Part shown: piece by piece, positions 12,917-23,533 of the stretch
Position numbering within the stretch: the first letter of the stretch is position 1
How the letters are laid out: every line of letters starts with the position of its first letter
Source of the DNA: Conoideocrella luteorostrata
Taxonomy: Eukaryota > Ascomycota > Sordariomycetes > Hypocreales > Clavicipitaceae
Assembly (NCBI GenBank): GCA_032433595.1
Contig: JASWJB010000014.1
Location: 1 to 64,000 of the forward strand
Length of the DNA: 64,000 nt
Direction: 5' to 3'
Notes under the pieces: generated by a model
Seen by the model: only the letters and a program-made list of their open reading frames with translations
The model's database searches: none
What the model was told of the DNA's origin: nothing
Position numbers and translations under genes: made by a program

Positions 12917-13642
12917 TCAGCTATATCGTCTACTTCGTCTCCTCTCCTCTCTCCGATCGTCACTTCTCCTACTCCGGCTGCTATGTCTCCGGCTCTTCCT
13001 CCTAGGCGGAGGGCTATGCTCCTCAATGACCACAACTTCATCCTCGTCTCTCACAACTCTCGGCGGGGGTGGAACATGCGGCGGCGGAGGAGCAGCGTTG
13101 ACAATAGTAGGTCCTGAGCTGGTCCCCCGAACCGGAGCATCAGTGACAATGCGTTCGCGTGTGCGGACTTCAAACATTTCCGTAGCGTGTGCGCTGGGCC
13201 GTCTCCTGCGGCGGTGCTTACTGCTATGCTGGTCGTGGAAAGAGAGCACGCTGGCATTGGAGATACCTATGGTGCGAGGGGAGAGTACGGCAGGGCCGAA
13301 CCCCAGACATGAGTAGAGGAGGAAGAGGACAACGAGGACGCCCCCAACGGAGCCGAGGACAATGCCAGCCACGACGCCGGGGGAGGGAGAGTCATTGAGA
13401 TTGTTGTAGGTGCTTGGGATGGCGACAAAGGTGGGGGTGGACTCTGCTAGTATGACGACTGGGAAGGTACTATCCGGGGTAAGCGTGGTGGATAGTGAAG
13501 CATCATCAGAGGCAACGAGACCTGACGTCCATGTTGCCCCAGATGTGGGTAGTAGTGGTGGTTTTGACGATGATGACGCATGTACCAGCTCGCTATGAAT
13601 CGAAGTTGTGCCTTGTTGACGGCGACTGCGGAGCGCAGGCAT
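12917..13642 (-). CDS. Single-pass membrane protein with basic cytoplasmic tail, function unknown
   Basis: One uninterrupted reading frame of 241 aa starting at the ATG at 13642 (MPALRSRRQQGTTS). The frame is open further upstream but only with non-ATG codons. A Ser/Thr-rich outer region precedes a single transmembrane helix (VVAGIVLGSVGGVLVVLFLL, about residues 105-130). The tail is strongly basic and proline-rich, with HRRRRRPSAHATEMFEVRTRERIV, a PPPP-rich segment, EDEVVVIEEHSPPPRRKSRR and a terminal RS/RE-rich run. I recall similar short proteins with MPALRARR-type starts and VIEEHSPP tails in other Pezizomycotina, without an assigned function. The topology (Ser/Thr-rich outside, charged tail inside) resembles a sensor or anchor, but that is inference. 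Confidence 0.7.
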   Translation of the reverse strand: MPALRSRRQQGTTSIHSELVHASSSSKPPLLPTSGATWTSGLVASDDASLSTTLTPDSTFPVVILAESTPTFVAIPSTYNNLNDSPSPGVVAGIVLGSVGGVLVVLFLLYSCLGFGPAVLSPRTIGISNASVLSFHDQHSSKHRRRRRPSAHATEMFEVRTRERIVTDAPVRGTSSGPTIVNAAPPPPHVPPPPRVVRDEDEVVVIEEHSPPPRRKSRRHSSRSRRSDDRREERRRSRRYS

Positions 13643-14471
13643 AGCTTGACAGGCTCGTGCGGTATGAATTTCGACGGGCTTGTTCAACACAGAAAGTGGT
13701 CTAGCAATTGATAGGAAACGCGTACCGTTGCGCGCGCGCTGGCGGAATTAATATCGCGGGATCTGATGGAGGGGCAGCGAGTAAAGAGGCTTGTTGGCAA
13801 GGCCGAGATTCAGTTACATGATAACAAATACTTGGTTTCTACTCCGTTTTTGTGTGTTCGCCGCGTATACACGGAAGTGCGCAGGGTTGCGGTTCAGTGC
13901 ATGGTCAGCACATCGTGGTAGCATTGATAAAATAAGAATGCCCCAAAGTTGCGAAAAGTGACGGTCGTTGACATGGCGTGCCACCCGAAACGCAGGTTGG
14001 GCAATTCCCGACCATGAGGATAACGAGGAAAGAGCTAAGCTAAGGCAGTGGTCAGTCGGTGCCTTGTTTACTTCCCATCGCGTGGGGCTGTGAAGTGGTG
14101 ATTGGTGCGCGGCTGGAGGAAAGAGGGGCTTGCTCAGACCTGCAGGGCGGCATGGGTCCTAGAACCTGCAGCCGTGTACGGAGTACTTGGGCGGCGGCCT
14201 CTCAATTCATCCAACGCACGTCGCTCATGGCAGCAAAGATTGAATCCGAACGCATCCAAACCGCCTTTACTGTGCATCCAGTATACTGTCCACCAAGTTA
14301 CAACTACGGAGTACCCTATCGGTCCAGATCTCACGCCTACCTGGTCAAAAGATCCCCTCCAATTCTCAACTCCACGCCCACCGTCCACCAAACTCCACTC
14401 ACAGAAAAGTGTATTCTCAGTTGCAGACCCTTCTTAAGCCAATTGAGCTTGCTTCCCGTCCAACAATCCTT
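13643..14471. other. Intergenic between membrane-protein gene and tRNA-Phe
   Basis: No gene supported. It holds the promoter region of the minus-strand membrane protein and two palindrome half-sites (near 13841 and 14177), with a third related copy near 14309. Confidence 0.5.
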
Positions 14472-14569
14472 GCGGCCATAGATTAGCTGGGAGATCGTCA
14501 GACTGAAGTCAAACTTCAATCCTACGGATGCCTATCTGAAGGTCGTGTGTTCGAGTCACACTGGCCGCA
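14472..14569 (+). tRNA. tRNA-Phe (GAA) with intron
   Basis: The cloverleaf can be drawn completely. Acceptor stem GCGGCCA (14472-14478) pairs perfectly with TGGCCGC (14562-14568), with discriminator A at 14569. D stem is GATT/GATC with loop AGCTGGGA. Anticodon stem TCAGA (14498-14502) pairs with TCTGA (14535-14539). Variable loop is AGGTC. T arm is GTGTG-TTCGAGT-CACAC. The anticodon GAA is at 14505-14507 with G at position 37. A 25-nt intron (14509-14533) sits at the canonical site between positions 37 and 38; it carries ACTTCA, complementary to the anticodon-loop TGAAGT. A T-run (from about 14574) follows as a Pol III terminator. Confidence 0.93.
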
Positions 14570-14863
14570 TTCATTTTTTGTCATTCATTTTTTTTTCCTG
14601 TTTTTGGATATATTCTTTTTGCCCCTCTTTTCTTTTTAGTATTTGTACTAAGTCACTGTTGAGGTTGAGGTAAACATTGTTCCAAAATTATACATGCATA
14701 CATCCTGATCACACTGTCAATTCACATCCACCAGCGCGTAATGCGATTGGGGTACCAATGGTAGACTATATATTCATTATCTTCACAGCAAGCACTCCGA
14801 CGTCGTTTATGTTACGCCCGAGCAATCTCACATCGCCTAGTCTTCCTCTCTGAGATTAGACAC

Positions 14864-15777
14864 TTACAACATAACAGCTATGGCTCCGATGCCCAACCCC
14901 AAACCAAGGAACATAGCCATGACGCTGTTCATATTGGTCCACAGCGCGGCCGCAACACCCGGGATATCGGGATGATCCGTGCGCGCGGCACCTGCAGATG
15001 TTGTTCTAGCGGCCGGGCTGCTGTTGCCTACCACGATAATGTCGTCACCAGTGGGAGAGTCTGTTGGTGCAGGTCCCGGGTCGCCTCCAGCGCCGTCCTT
15101 ACGGGTGGCACCCGTAAGGGAAGCAAGGCCTGTCGCAGAGGCGGGCGTCGAAAGGGTACGCGTTTGGGAAACGGAGCTGAAGTAGCTAGATGCTGCAGCC
15201 GCGGCGGTCGTGCTGACACTCAGGATGCTCGTTGTTGAGGTACGTGTGGACGTGACAATGGACGCTGAGATAACGGCAGAGTAGGTCCAGGAGTAATAAT
15301 AGTAGTACCAGGTGACGGTCCAGTAATAGTACTGCTTCCTAGTTGTTGTCAACGTTCTCGTGGTTGTGCTGCTGGTCGCATATATTGTTATGCCGTTACC
15401 AACATGAGCCGTGCATTTCGAGTCTGTACAGCAGACGGGTGAACTGCCCGCACTCAGCAGAATATGACAGTGATTTCCAACCTCGCAGTATGTGCCTCTC
15501 TGGCAGCATTCAGCACCGCTATGGATGCACCGTTCATTTCCGCAGCACGGCTCGATGAGCTTACACGGCCCTTGTGGGCAGCACAGCGAGTCTGAGACCA
15601 GACAATATCCGTATGAGCAACAACGTATATTCGAAGGGCAGCATCGTGCAAATGCTACGTAAGATCACAGTTAGACGAATGGACGGATTCATGTCAAGGA
15701 GAGGACGGGGGAGAGACGAGAAGGGCGGGGCTATCTTCTCACGCACATGAGCAGTATCCATATCCGGCCTCGCAACT
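14864..15777 (-). CDS. Cysteine-rich secreted protein, probably GPI-anchored (5' end unresolved)
   Basis: Two exons are clear: 15747-15777 and 14864-15654, joined in frame through a GTGCGT donor and a TCTAAC...TAG acceptor. The encoded part has 18 Cys within about 80 residues plus two more in SCEAGYGYC, arranged as repeated CC doublets (ARCCPSNIRCCSYGYC, SLCCPQGPC, EPCCGNERC, AECCQRGTYC, VCCTDSKC). Then follow Thr/Ser/Arg-rich sequence, an unusual aromatic stretch (YYYWTVTWYYYYYSWTY), a long Ser/Thr/Ala-rich stalk, and a C-terminal hydrophobic segment ending IGAIAVML, as in GPI-anchored cell-wall proteins. The N-terminal exon with the signal peptide is not secured. An exon ending at 15831 (RDETPPRKYS) fits in phase, and an ATG at 16029 is a candidate start, but they are in different frames. 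The family is fungal and not functionally characterised as far as I know. Confidence 0.68.
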
Positions 15778-17398
15778 CTATCACTTATCCAACACTTGCA
15801 GCACACCTTGAGCAGACAATGCAGCCCTACCGAATACTTCCTCGGCGGTGTCTCATCTCTGGCCCAGAGGGCTCTTCAAAGCGCCGGCTTTGGATTCGCC
15901 GCCTTCAGCATCCACGACTACCTCCTCAACTTCGAACTGCTCGAGGCAGCCATCAAGGCTGTGGTCATAGTTGACCACCAGTTGATGACCAGCCGCTGCT
16001 ACAGGGGCCCAAACCAGACCGAGGCGCATCGTGGTGAGTATACGGAGCTGGGGTGAGTGCAAATTTCCTCAAACAGCCGCTCGGCGAGACTCCCACAACA
16101 ATAGGAAGAAGACGCAGCGAGGCGTTAACTGACGCACAACCTGGCAGTGACCGCGAACTGACGCGCTCACATTTTGTCGGGGGAGGCGACAGCCTTTTTA
16201 CATATCCATGGGTTCCACGTTCCCATTCAACATCTGCCCCCTTGTTCCTTAAGCTGCTAATCACACAAAGACCTTGTGCGTTTGGGATGCCCACATTTCA
16301 AGTCCAGCTTCAGCCTCATCACCGGAGCGGCGTTGCGGGGTTGTACTAGATAACAAGTCATAACCAACATAGCTAGTAGCCAGCTGTAAGCCACGGAGTG
16401 AATTTGCTCCGGTGCTGCCTTGCGTGTAACTAGTTACCGGCTAGTTACGGCGGTTTGGGGGTGGCAAACTATTGTTAGTATTCTACCTAGACTTTCGTTC
16501 GGCTTTTAGCATCCGCGTGTCAGCCTGGTGCTATTCCCTGGGGAGGGGGCATCCACAATAAGGGCCAGTTAGTTAATCATGAATCTGAATTTACAACACT
16601 TTGGATATAGTGGCTTGTTCACTGCTAAACTCGTTGATGTTGGTGCTGGCACGGCGTCTCAATATCGTGTTGGCTACCTCATGATTGGAGTCACATATTG
16701 TGCCGAACGTTCTCTGGCAACCCGTACTAGTAACATCTGCGTTGGCACATGCTTTCAACAACGAATCAAACATTTGAGTAATTCCATTTTTGGAAAACTC
16801 AAATGAAGTCAAAACCAGGTCTGATTCCTTGAGCGGTCTGGGTCAAGTTGAAGGAAGATAGTTGATGGCGTTATCTGGATACAGTATCCAAGGCCAAGAG
16901 ACAAGCTACTTACACACACCAAAAACACCAAAAACACCAAGAGGAAGGTACGAGATTGCAAGCATCAGGCCACGCGGCCATCGGAGAGCTAGAAGCTACC
17001 CGCCACTAACTGTGTCATTGTCTCCATCTCCACCCATATCGTCGTTTATCTCGGGTCCCCCGTCTGCCACCTCCAAACTCACCTCATCAAGGCATCACTA
17101 CCTATCCTCATTAGCATCATGACCTCGACATCTCGCAAGCTCAGCATGAGGCGCAGCTTGGTTCTCGGCCACCAAACTGGATTGATTTATCTACTCTTGC
17201 TGAATGTCTTCACTGATATGATGGATACTTGGTCTCTATCATCCATACTCATCGACTTATGCTCATATTATTAACATGCAGGGCCAGCCTTGCAAATACG
17301 TTACTTTACCAGAACCAACCCGGCCCCGAAGAAATAGAGCCACCTTCAGCCCTCGCAGATGCTCATAACCTTTGCGCGTCGCTACCAACTTTTTCCAA
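15778..17398. other. Upstream of the cysteine-rich gene; otherwise no gene seen
   Basis: The missing first exon(s) of the cysteine-rich protein probably lie within 15778-16062. The rest has no supported gene. An ACACCAAAA triple repeat occurs at about 16915-16940. A small open frame at about 16865 was considered and rejected. Confidence 0.4.
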
Positions 17399-18954
17399 TC
17401 AACGTGGTTGATGGACTAGCTTAGGAATTCGATACTGGCATGTGTCTGTTCCCGTGATGAGATAGAGCTCGCCTGATGAGTCGCTCGTCATGAATAGCTT
17501 TTTTCCTGTACTGTCAAACGAAAGTCCGGCAGGCCGGAAACATTGCCCGGGACAGACTGAATTATCGTCGTTCCACATCAACTCCTGCTCAGCATCGTCG
17601 CTGTGCTTGTCAGCCTTGGGATATCCTCCGGCAAAAGCTACGCGGCTGAGACGATATCCATTTGGAGGCTTGCGGTTCCTGATGGAATCATGGGTCAGCA
17701 TTGGTTCTCGCCCATAGTAAGGCGGGGCCTACGTCATTACGAAAACCTGTGCGCGAGACTCACCAGCTTCCATGGAAAGAAATCAGAGCAGATCGGCCGT
17801 CCTGGCTAAACTTGATGTCGAGCGGTGCAATGTGAGAGCCAAAGGTGATGAAAGGCGCTACCGTGTCGTCTCTGCACCAATCATCGGTGTAATTCGACGG
17901 CATTTGATCTCCCGTCATCTGCAACCCTGGTTTGGCACCTCCAGGATAACCATCAATATTGTCGCTATCAAAGATGGCTACGCATGCCGGATAACCATAG
18001 TTCTTCCCGTACACCTCGCTGCTAGTATCATTGGGAAGTCCATGAAAGTTGAGCTCCTCTCCAGGGTTGCTGTTGTGAACATCGGCGCCTTTACGCATCA
18101 TGTTGTCGATGGAGTTTTCGACGGACCACTGCCAATCAGTGAGTTAATGAACTCTGTGCAAGAGAACATTGCACATGCACGTTCAACTTACGACATAGCC
18201 AGTAGTGGGATCTTCAGCAACACCCACGCTATTTCTAAGTCCCCAGCCAAGCACCTCTCCATCCGAATACCGTACAGCTGTGTTGCCCTTGATAAGATCG
18301 TCGATCCGGAAGGTGCGAATCTGACTTTTGGCGGACTCGATATGAACGGTGTCGGTATCAATATTGCCATCAGATCCTCGGGACACGAGTAGTAGATTTG
18401 AATTGTGCTTAGGTATTAAAAGGGTACGTGTGGCGTGGCCGCCTTGATCCATACCAGTGATGATGTTCTTGGCCGTTCCCACAGTTCCTTTCTCAGCGTC
18501 GTAATCGTAGGCGTAGACATCGGTGGAGGATGAGGCAAACAGCATCTTGCCGTCTGAGGACAGCTCAACAGCGTGATTTAGCTGCAATCGAATAGTTTGT
18601 TAGCCTTTTCCTGCTGTTGCAGACACATAGCTAGATGGTTTAGATAATAGAGTGTGCAGGTTTCACTTCACTTACACTAGGTTCCGCGACAAGCTGTGAA
18701 CTCGATTCAATGCACGTATCCAGACCCCCGCCATCGTCCAACACGATACGCCTGATGCCGCCACCCTCAACCACCAGCAGATTGCCCTGCGAATCAGCAA
18801 CAACGCCGCGCGGTCTTTTCAAATCGTTGGCTAGGATCTTGAACTGGACGCCAGGAGCGGTTTGGGGGTTCGACTTGGGCTTGAGGCCGTCACACTGCGT
18901 CGCCAGCGCACTGCCAGCATAGAGCGCTGCAAGGAAAAACCGCAGCGGAGCCAT
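17399..18954 (-). CDS. Secreted sorbosone/glucose dehydrogenase-like (PQQ-type beta-propeller) protein
   Basis: Exons 18676-18954, 18192-18581, 17764-18128 and 17399-17678 join in phase to 437 aa. The start MAPLRFFLAALYAGSALA is a good signal peptide, so the protein is probably secreted. The mature part reads like the fungal soluble sorbosone/glucose dehydrogenase (GSDH) family: NDLKRPRGVVADSQGNLLVVE, a repeated blade pattern such as LNHAVELSSDGKMLFASS and RNSVGVAEDPTTGYV, NYGYPACVAIFDSD, FGSHIAPLDIKFSQDGRSA, and a final FRPAGLSFDSTGKKLFMTSD. Bacterial family members oxidise sugars using PQQ; fungal homologues are secreted and their substrates are mostly unknown. An extracellular sugar or polysaccharide role is inference. 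Length is normal for the fungal family. Confidence 0.85.
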
Positions 18955-20977
18955 ACTAAGATAGATAGCCGGTAAGGCGAGCTCTTACTCCCTGTCGTTG
19001 TCGATTTAAGTGCTCTGATAGAGGCTGCACCAAGTTGACAGCAGTAGTAAGACGACAAGAATAGGGATCCCACGGTGACTGCAATCCAATATCCTCACTT
19101 CCGGGTGCCAGCACCGCGTGGAGCACGTACTCGCATATATAGTTATCCCCAAGCGCTACTCCCCGCGGAGCCTAAGCCATGGAGGGTACAGAGTACTCCG
19201 TACAGAGCAAGCAGCCGTCTGTGGCAAGTGCAACGGCGGCAAGCAATCAATTCCTGCCATTTCTGGATCAGTGCGATCGGTCTCACCAGGGTGAGAGCCA
19301 TGCGCAGTCCATGGGGGGTCCTGCCATTCCAGGCAGCGCCTCATCGTCATCCATCAAACAAGCGCATGCATACAACTTGTGTGGTCGTTTGCTGCGGCAC
19401 AATGCACCGACGGAGGGAGGAGGAGACAAAACAGCCTGTCAAATTCAAGAGCCAAGAAAATAGCTTATGTTTCCGCACACCCATAGGTCACAACCTCCTT
19501 TCGTTCCCCGCACCTTGCCTCTCCCTCGGATGGGTGACTTGCCAGAAGCCGGAAGGTGGTAGCCATGTTTTATAAGCAGCGGCAGTTTTTTCCTCTGGTC
19601 GTCCAAGCATCTAACCTACTCACTAGTCTTATCATGCGCAAGTGTGGTGCTGCGCAGCGCAACCTACTTTAACCTACTACGTAACTAAATACCGGACCGT
19701 CTGCACGAAATAATTAAATCTATGCCCGATAGGGATAGCTTGGCCAATGAGGCCGCGACGAGACCCATATCGTTCGACGATTTGGAGAACGAAACCCCCT
19801 GCTCCAGCAATGCGCGCCCGGCCAAATCTGGAACTTTTTTCACTTTTTTTTTTTTTTTTGGCTCCCTGTCTCCTCTCATTTGTTTGTTTCATTTTATTTT
19901 TTGCCTCAAAGAGCCTCCCTATCCCCTTGTATACATAGTTAATAAGTCGGATATATAAAGAAAGGGAGGAGTCACGCATAACAATAGAAGGGGGACGCTC
20001 GGCGGGAATTAAGCTTGTTTGCAAGCCGTTAAACCCGCCGTTCCATTAAAAGGCGGAGAATGACCTCATCCATCCTTCACTAGTGCTTGATGCTTATTCT
20101 TGGTTCAAACGTCGTTTCATGGTTATAATTCCTTGTCTCCCCACCGTTTATTTAGTCAACTACCTAAATGGGAATGTTCACCATGGTACTCCGTAAACAA
20201 TATGCATATATACATCCTACGACTCGCCGTAGTACTGGACCATCATTTGGTATACCCCCACGCCCGTACGCTTATTAATGAGACTAGAGGGAATGACAAG
20301 GTTCAATGTAGCATTCTCATGCATATATTTTCAGACAGTTCTGGCGGCAATACGTCTCCGAGATAGTTGGCAATCAAAGACATGAGAAGCTCATGGCTAC
20401 ATTTCCAAACTACTGCTATTTAGCCAGCAATCCCTGTTCTTCCTCAGTGATGGCTGTCAAACCAAGACAGGTAGGTATGTATACAAATCATGAACGCTTC
20501 CAAACACACACAGATTCCGGTGCATGGCTAGACCTAAACAAGAACTCGGCCGGGACCAGGTCAAGCCAGTTTCACCGTTCATAAATACATCCCAACGTTT
20601 CCCCCTCCTCCCCATGCGTGAGACGCCATTATCTAATAACATAGCAAATCGTTACACGTAGTTGATCAATAAACAAAAACAATATGAGATACAGTGCTTG
20701 AGCGTGCTCCAATCTAGATGTCACTTATTTCAAAAACACCCCGACCGTATATGTATGAAATTGACGTAGGAAGCCTTGCAGTGAGAATTTTGTAGTGTGA
20801 CATAGTGCGATAAAGAAATATGAGATACTGGTCATGAGGCCAGTAAAGTGATGGTTAGCGACACATCGAGTGCTGTTTGCGAATATAGGTCCAGCAGGTG
20901 AAGAAGAAGGGAAAAAAGAGGAAGAGAAAAACATATTCTTTATCGAAAATGGTATAGACATAATGTTACATCGGCAT
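18955..20977. other. Intergenic, no gene seen
   Basis: Promoter of the dehydrogenase-like gene plus about 1.8 kb without supported coding sequence. It includes a palindrome copy at 19191-19203, a T-run at about 19843-19859 and a half-site at about 20189. The distal part is the 3' flank of the PH-domain gene. Confidence 0.5.
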
Positions 20978-23533
20978 TCAGCTCCTCGTTTGCACCTTTT
21001 GGGGAATGGGAGGGAGAGCTCGCGTTGGTGGAGGAGCCAGTGGAGGTCCGCTGACTGCTATATGTGGCATGCTGCGGCGATTCAGGAGCGAGGACCTCGG
21101 CGTCTTTTCGACGTTGAGATAGTGGCCGCAGCCAGGTTGCGATGATGATGTGACTGTGGCAGATGAGTCGGATGAATTGTTACTTGAAACAGTTGAGCCG
21201 TGGACATCATAGGAACGGATGGAGCGCTCTGATAGTATAGAGCACGTGCTGGCTCTTTTTGCATCGTGAAAAGGATCTATTGATAGACCTCCCTTGTTAT
21301 TATCAGTGCCTCCAATATCTAGGAATGAGGTTCGATGGCCACGTGGTTCTTCCAAGGCTTGGGAGTTGGCTGCCAGTAGAGACGCAATATGCGGCCGTTT
21401 ATTTGCCACACCGTCTGTCCTTGGCGGCGGCGGCGGCGGCGGTGGCGACGACGACGACGGGGACTCCCGTCTAAGTGCACTGGTGCTGGCGTGTTTGCGA
21501 GGACTAATACGACAGTGAACGAGCTCTGACTTGGGGTCTTGCGGCGCATGGGGTAACTCTGGCAAAGGATCGTTGCAACGGTCCTTGGCTCGCCCACGGG
21601 AGACGGATCGCCATCGTCGTTTACGATCTTCTGCGGTTGGTGATGTGGGTGGAGAGGCAGGAGCTGTTGGTAATCGCTCTGTGGCTATCGCTCGAGTCAC
21701 GCTCTGATCAGTCACAACAGACAGGCGATGGGCTGATTGCATAGTGGTGGGCGGTATTCGGCTCATCCTCCTAGGGGAGCTGCCATCATCCCTCCTACCC
21801 CTGGGAGAGATGTCTGTTCTACTTCCTGGTCTCTTCACGTACGAAAAGCGTCGAGCCGAAGCATGTGGCACACTGAAGTTGGGAGTTGGTATCACACCGA
21901 CGGGGGACATTACCCTGTCACCATGCGTAGCAGTGACGCCAACAGGCATGATCCGGATCTTATTCTTGGAAGGAGACGTATTGTCGTCAAGGAATGGGGC
22001 GATGCTTTGCATGGATTCTCTCCTGGTAGATATTTCTGACGCATTGGGTCTTGGTCTTACATCAGCTCTGACATCTTCGTGTAGACTGATAGCAGCTTCG
22101 TCAAACTTATCGTTTGTTGGAGAACCTTCCGGAGAAGAACCAGTTGACGTGACGAAAGTTCGCTGCCCAGAAGAAATGAAAGATAGACGATTTTGGTTCT
22201 CCCGCAGACTATCCAGTTGGCGTTCATCTTGAGACACAATACTGTTGGTTGTAGAAATATCATCCAGTGACAGATTCCGGTTTGTGTCAGAGCTAGTCAC
22301 CCGAGAAGAGGTTTCGCTGTGTCCGATAATCCTATGCTGTGACAGTGTTGAATGGCTGGTTCTTCCCCTGGGACTCGTGAATCGGGATGGATCTCGCACT
22401 ATTAGAGTTCGTTGGCTTGTCTGATCTCTCAAGTGTCCTTCAGCCCTTTCTGTTCTAGGGGTACCCGTCTCTGGTAGCTTCTTCTTGCCGCCTTGCTTTT
22501 CTATCTCGGTCCGTAGAACGGTCATCCAACCTTCCATGTCCATAGCGTTCTCAAATACCATAAACAGGTTGGCAGCATGGCGTCTCTCTGCCATACGAAA
22601 CGATAATTTGGAGAAGATGGAGCGGGACTCTACGCCTTGAGTATCGACCACATCGGCTACGGAGGAAATCTGCACAACCCAGTGACGGCCAGGGATAGCA
22701 TCCGTGGCGAAGGCAGCGGATGACGGGCCAAGACGGAGGATCTTTTCCGGGAGGCGATCAAAGTTGCCCTCGCCGGTATATTGTAACAGATACCCAGATG
22801 TCACTAGGACGTATATCTTCGTGGTCCATTCAAAATCCGCGATTGTCGCTGTTGCATTCCGACGATTCTTCTTCTTGGGTTTTTCTTTATTGTCATCTGC
22901 GAGATGATCATCACCCAGTCCAGCGCCTATCCCTGCTGCTGCTCCCTCTTCCTCTTTCGCTTGTAAGCTGCTCTTCTTTTCGTTGAGGCGTAAAATAGCG
23001 TCCGCAGATAGTAATGGAGCTGGCAAGATGGCGTGTCGGACAGCTTGAGGGAATGCTTTAAATAAAGGCGGCATAGACCAACTTAAACTTGAGTCTTTGT
23101 GCTGCCTGCCAGACTTGGAGGCTGCTCCCTTCTTCCTCGTTGAAGTCGCTGCATGTCGCTGAGGAGAGTTTTCGGCCTCGGAGTCCTCAGCTGTCGCCGG
23201 TAGCGGTTTCCAAGAGAAGTTCGTCGGTAGAGAAGGATCTAATTGGCCCCGTTTGGGGGATTGGTCAGTTCGAAGCCCAGCCGATTTGAATGTGCTTGAT
23301 GCATGGTTAAAGCTCTGGATGTCTTTTCCGGTCTTTGATCTTCCAAAAATGTTGCGCAATCCCAGTCTCGAGTCGCGCCTTCCCAGCTTATCGATTTTCT
23401 CCAGCTTGTCTTGTCGAATTGGCATTCGATTTTCCAATTCGGCTGCAAAATCGATTCCCGGACCTCGTGGCCCTCTAAGACTACTATTCGTCGCGAAACC
23501 TTCGGCTTCTTCGAGCATGGGCTCGTTAGTCAT
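20978..23533 (-). CDS. PH-domain protein, fungal-specific
   Basis: A single uninterrupted frame of 851 aa from the ATG at 23533. The N-terminus contains ELENRMPIRQDKLEKI and a basic LGLRNIFGRSKTGK segment. Residues about 165-350 form a split pleckstrin-homology region: PPLFKAFPQAVRHAILP, then an acidic/basic insert, then ATIADFEWTTKIYVLVTSGY, LLQYTGEGNFDRLPEKILRL, a WVVQISSVAD strand, and the closing helix FMVFENAMDMEGWMTVLRTE. The rest is low-complexity Ser/Arg/Pro sequence with polyproline (SSSPPPPPPPPRTDG near the C-terminus), typical of scaffold or cortical proteins. A membrane phosphoinositide-binding or cell-cortex role is inference. No intron is seen. Confidence 0.85.
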   Translation of the reverse strand: MTNEPMLEEAEGFATNSSLRGPRGPGIDFAAELENRMPIRQDKLEKIDKLGRRDSRLGLRNIFGRSKTGKDIQSFNHASSTFKSAGLRTDQSPKRGQLDPSLPTNFSWKPLPATAEDSEAENSPQRHAATSTRKKGAASKSGRQHKDSSLSWSMPPLFKAFPQAVRHAILPAPLLSADAILRLNEKKSSLQAKEEEGAAAGIGAGLGDDHLADDNKEKPKKKNRRNATATIADFEWTTKIYVLVTSGYLLQYTGEGNFDRLPEKILRLGPSSAAFATDAIPGRHWVVQISSVADVVDTQGVESRSIFSKLSFRMAERRHAANLFMVFENAMDMEGWMTVLRTEIEKQGGKKKLPETGTPRTERAEGHLRDQTSQRTLIVRDPSRFTSPRGRTSHSTLSQHRIIGHSETSSRVTSSDTNRNLSLDDISTTNSIVSQDERQLDSLRENQNRLSFISSGQRTFVTSTGSSPEGSPTNDKFDEAAISLHEDVRADVRPRPNASEISTRRESMQSIAPFLDDNTSPSKNKIRIMPVGVTATHGDRVMSPVGVIPTPNFSVPHASARRFSYVKRPGSRTDISPRGRRDDGSSPRRMSRIPPTTMQSAHRLSVVTDQSVTRAIATERLPTAPASPPTSPTAEDRKRRWRSVSRGRAKDRCNDPLPELPHAPQDPKSELVHCRISPRKHASTSALRRESPSSSSPPPPPPPPRTDGVANKRPHIASLLAANSQALEEPRGHRTSFLDIGGTDNNKGGLSIDPFHDAKRASTCSILSERSIRSYDVHGSTVSSNNSSDSSATVTSSSQPGCGHYLNVEKTPRSSLLNRRSMPHIAVSGPPLAPPPTRALPPIPQKVQTRS

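Noticed and set aside
16865..17122. Small frame starting MALSGYSIQGQETSYLHTP
   Set aside because: Starts plausibly but includes an ACACCAAAA simple repeat, has no recognisable domain and no secure splice partner.
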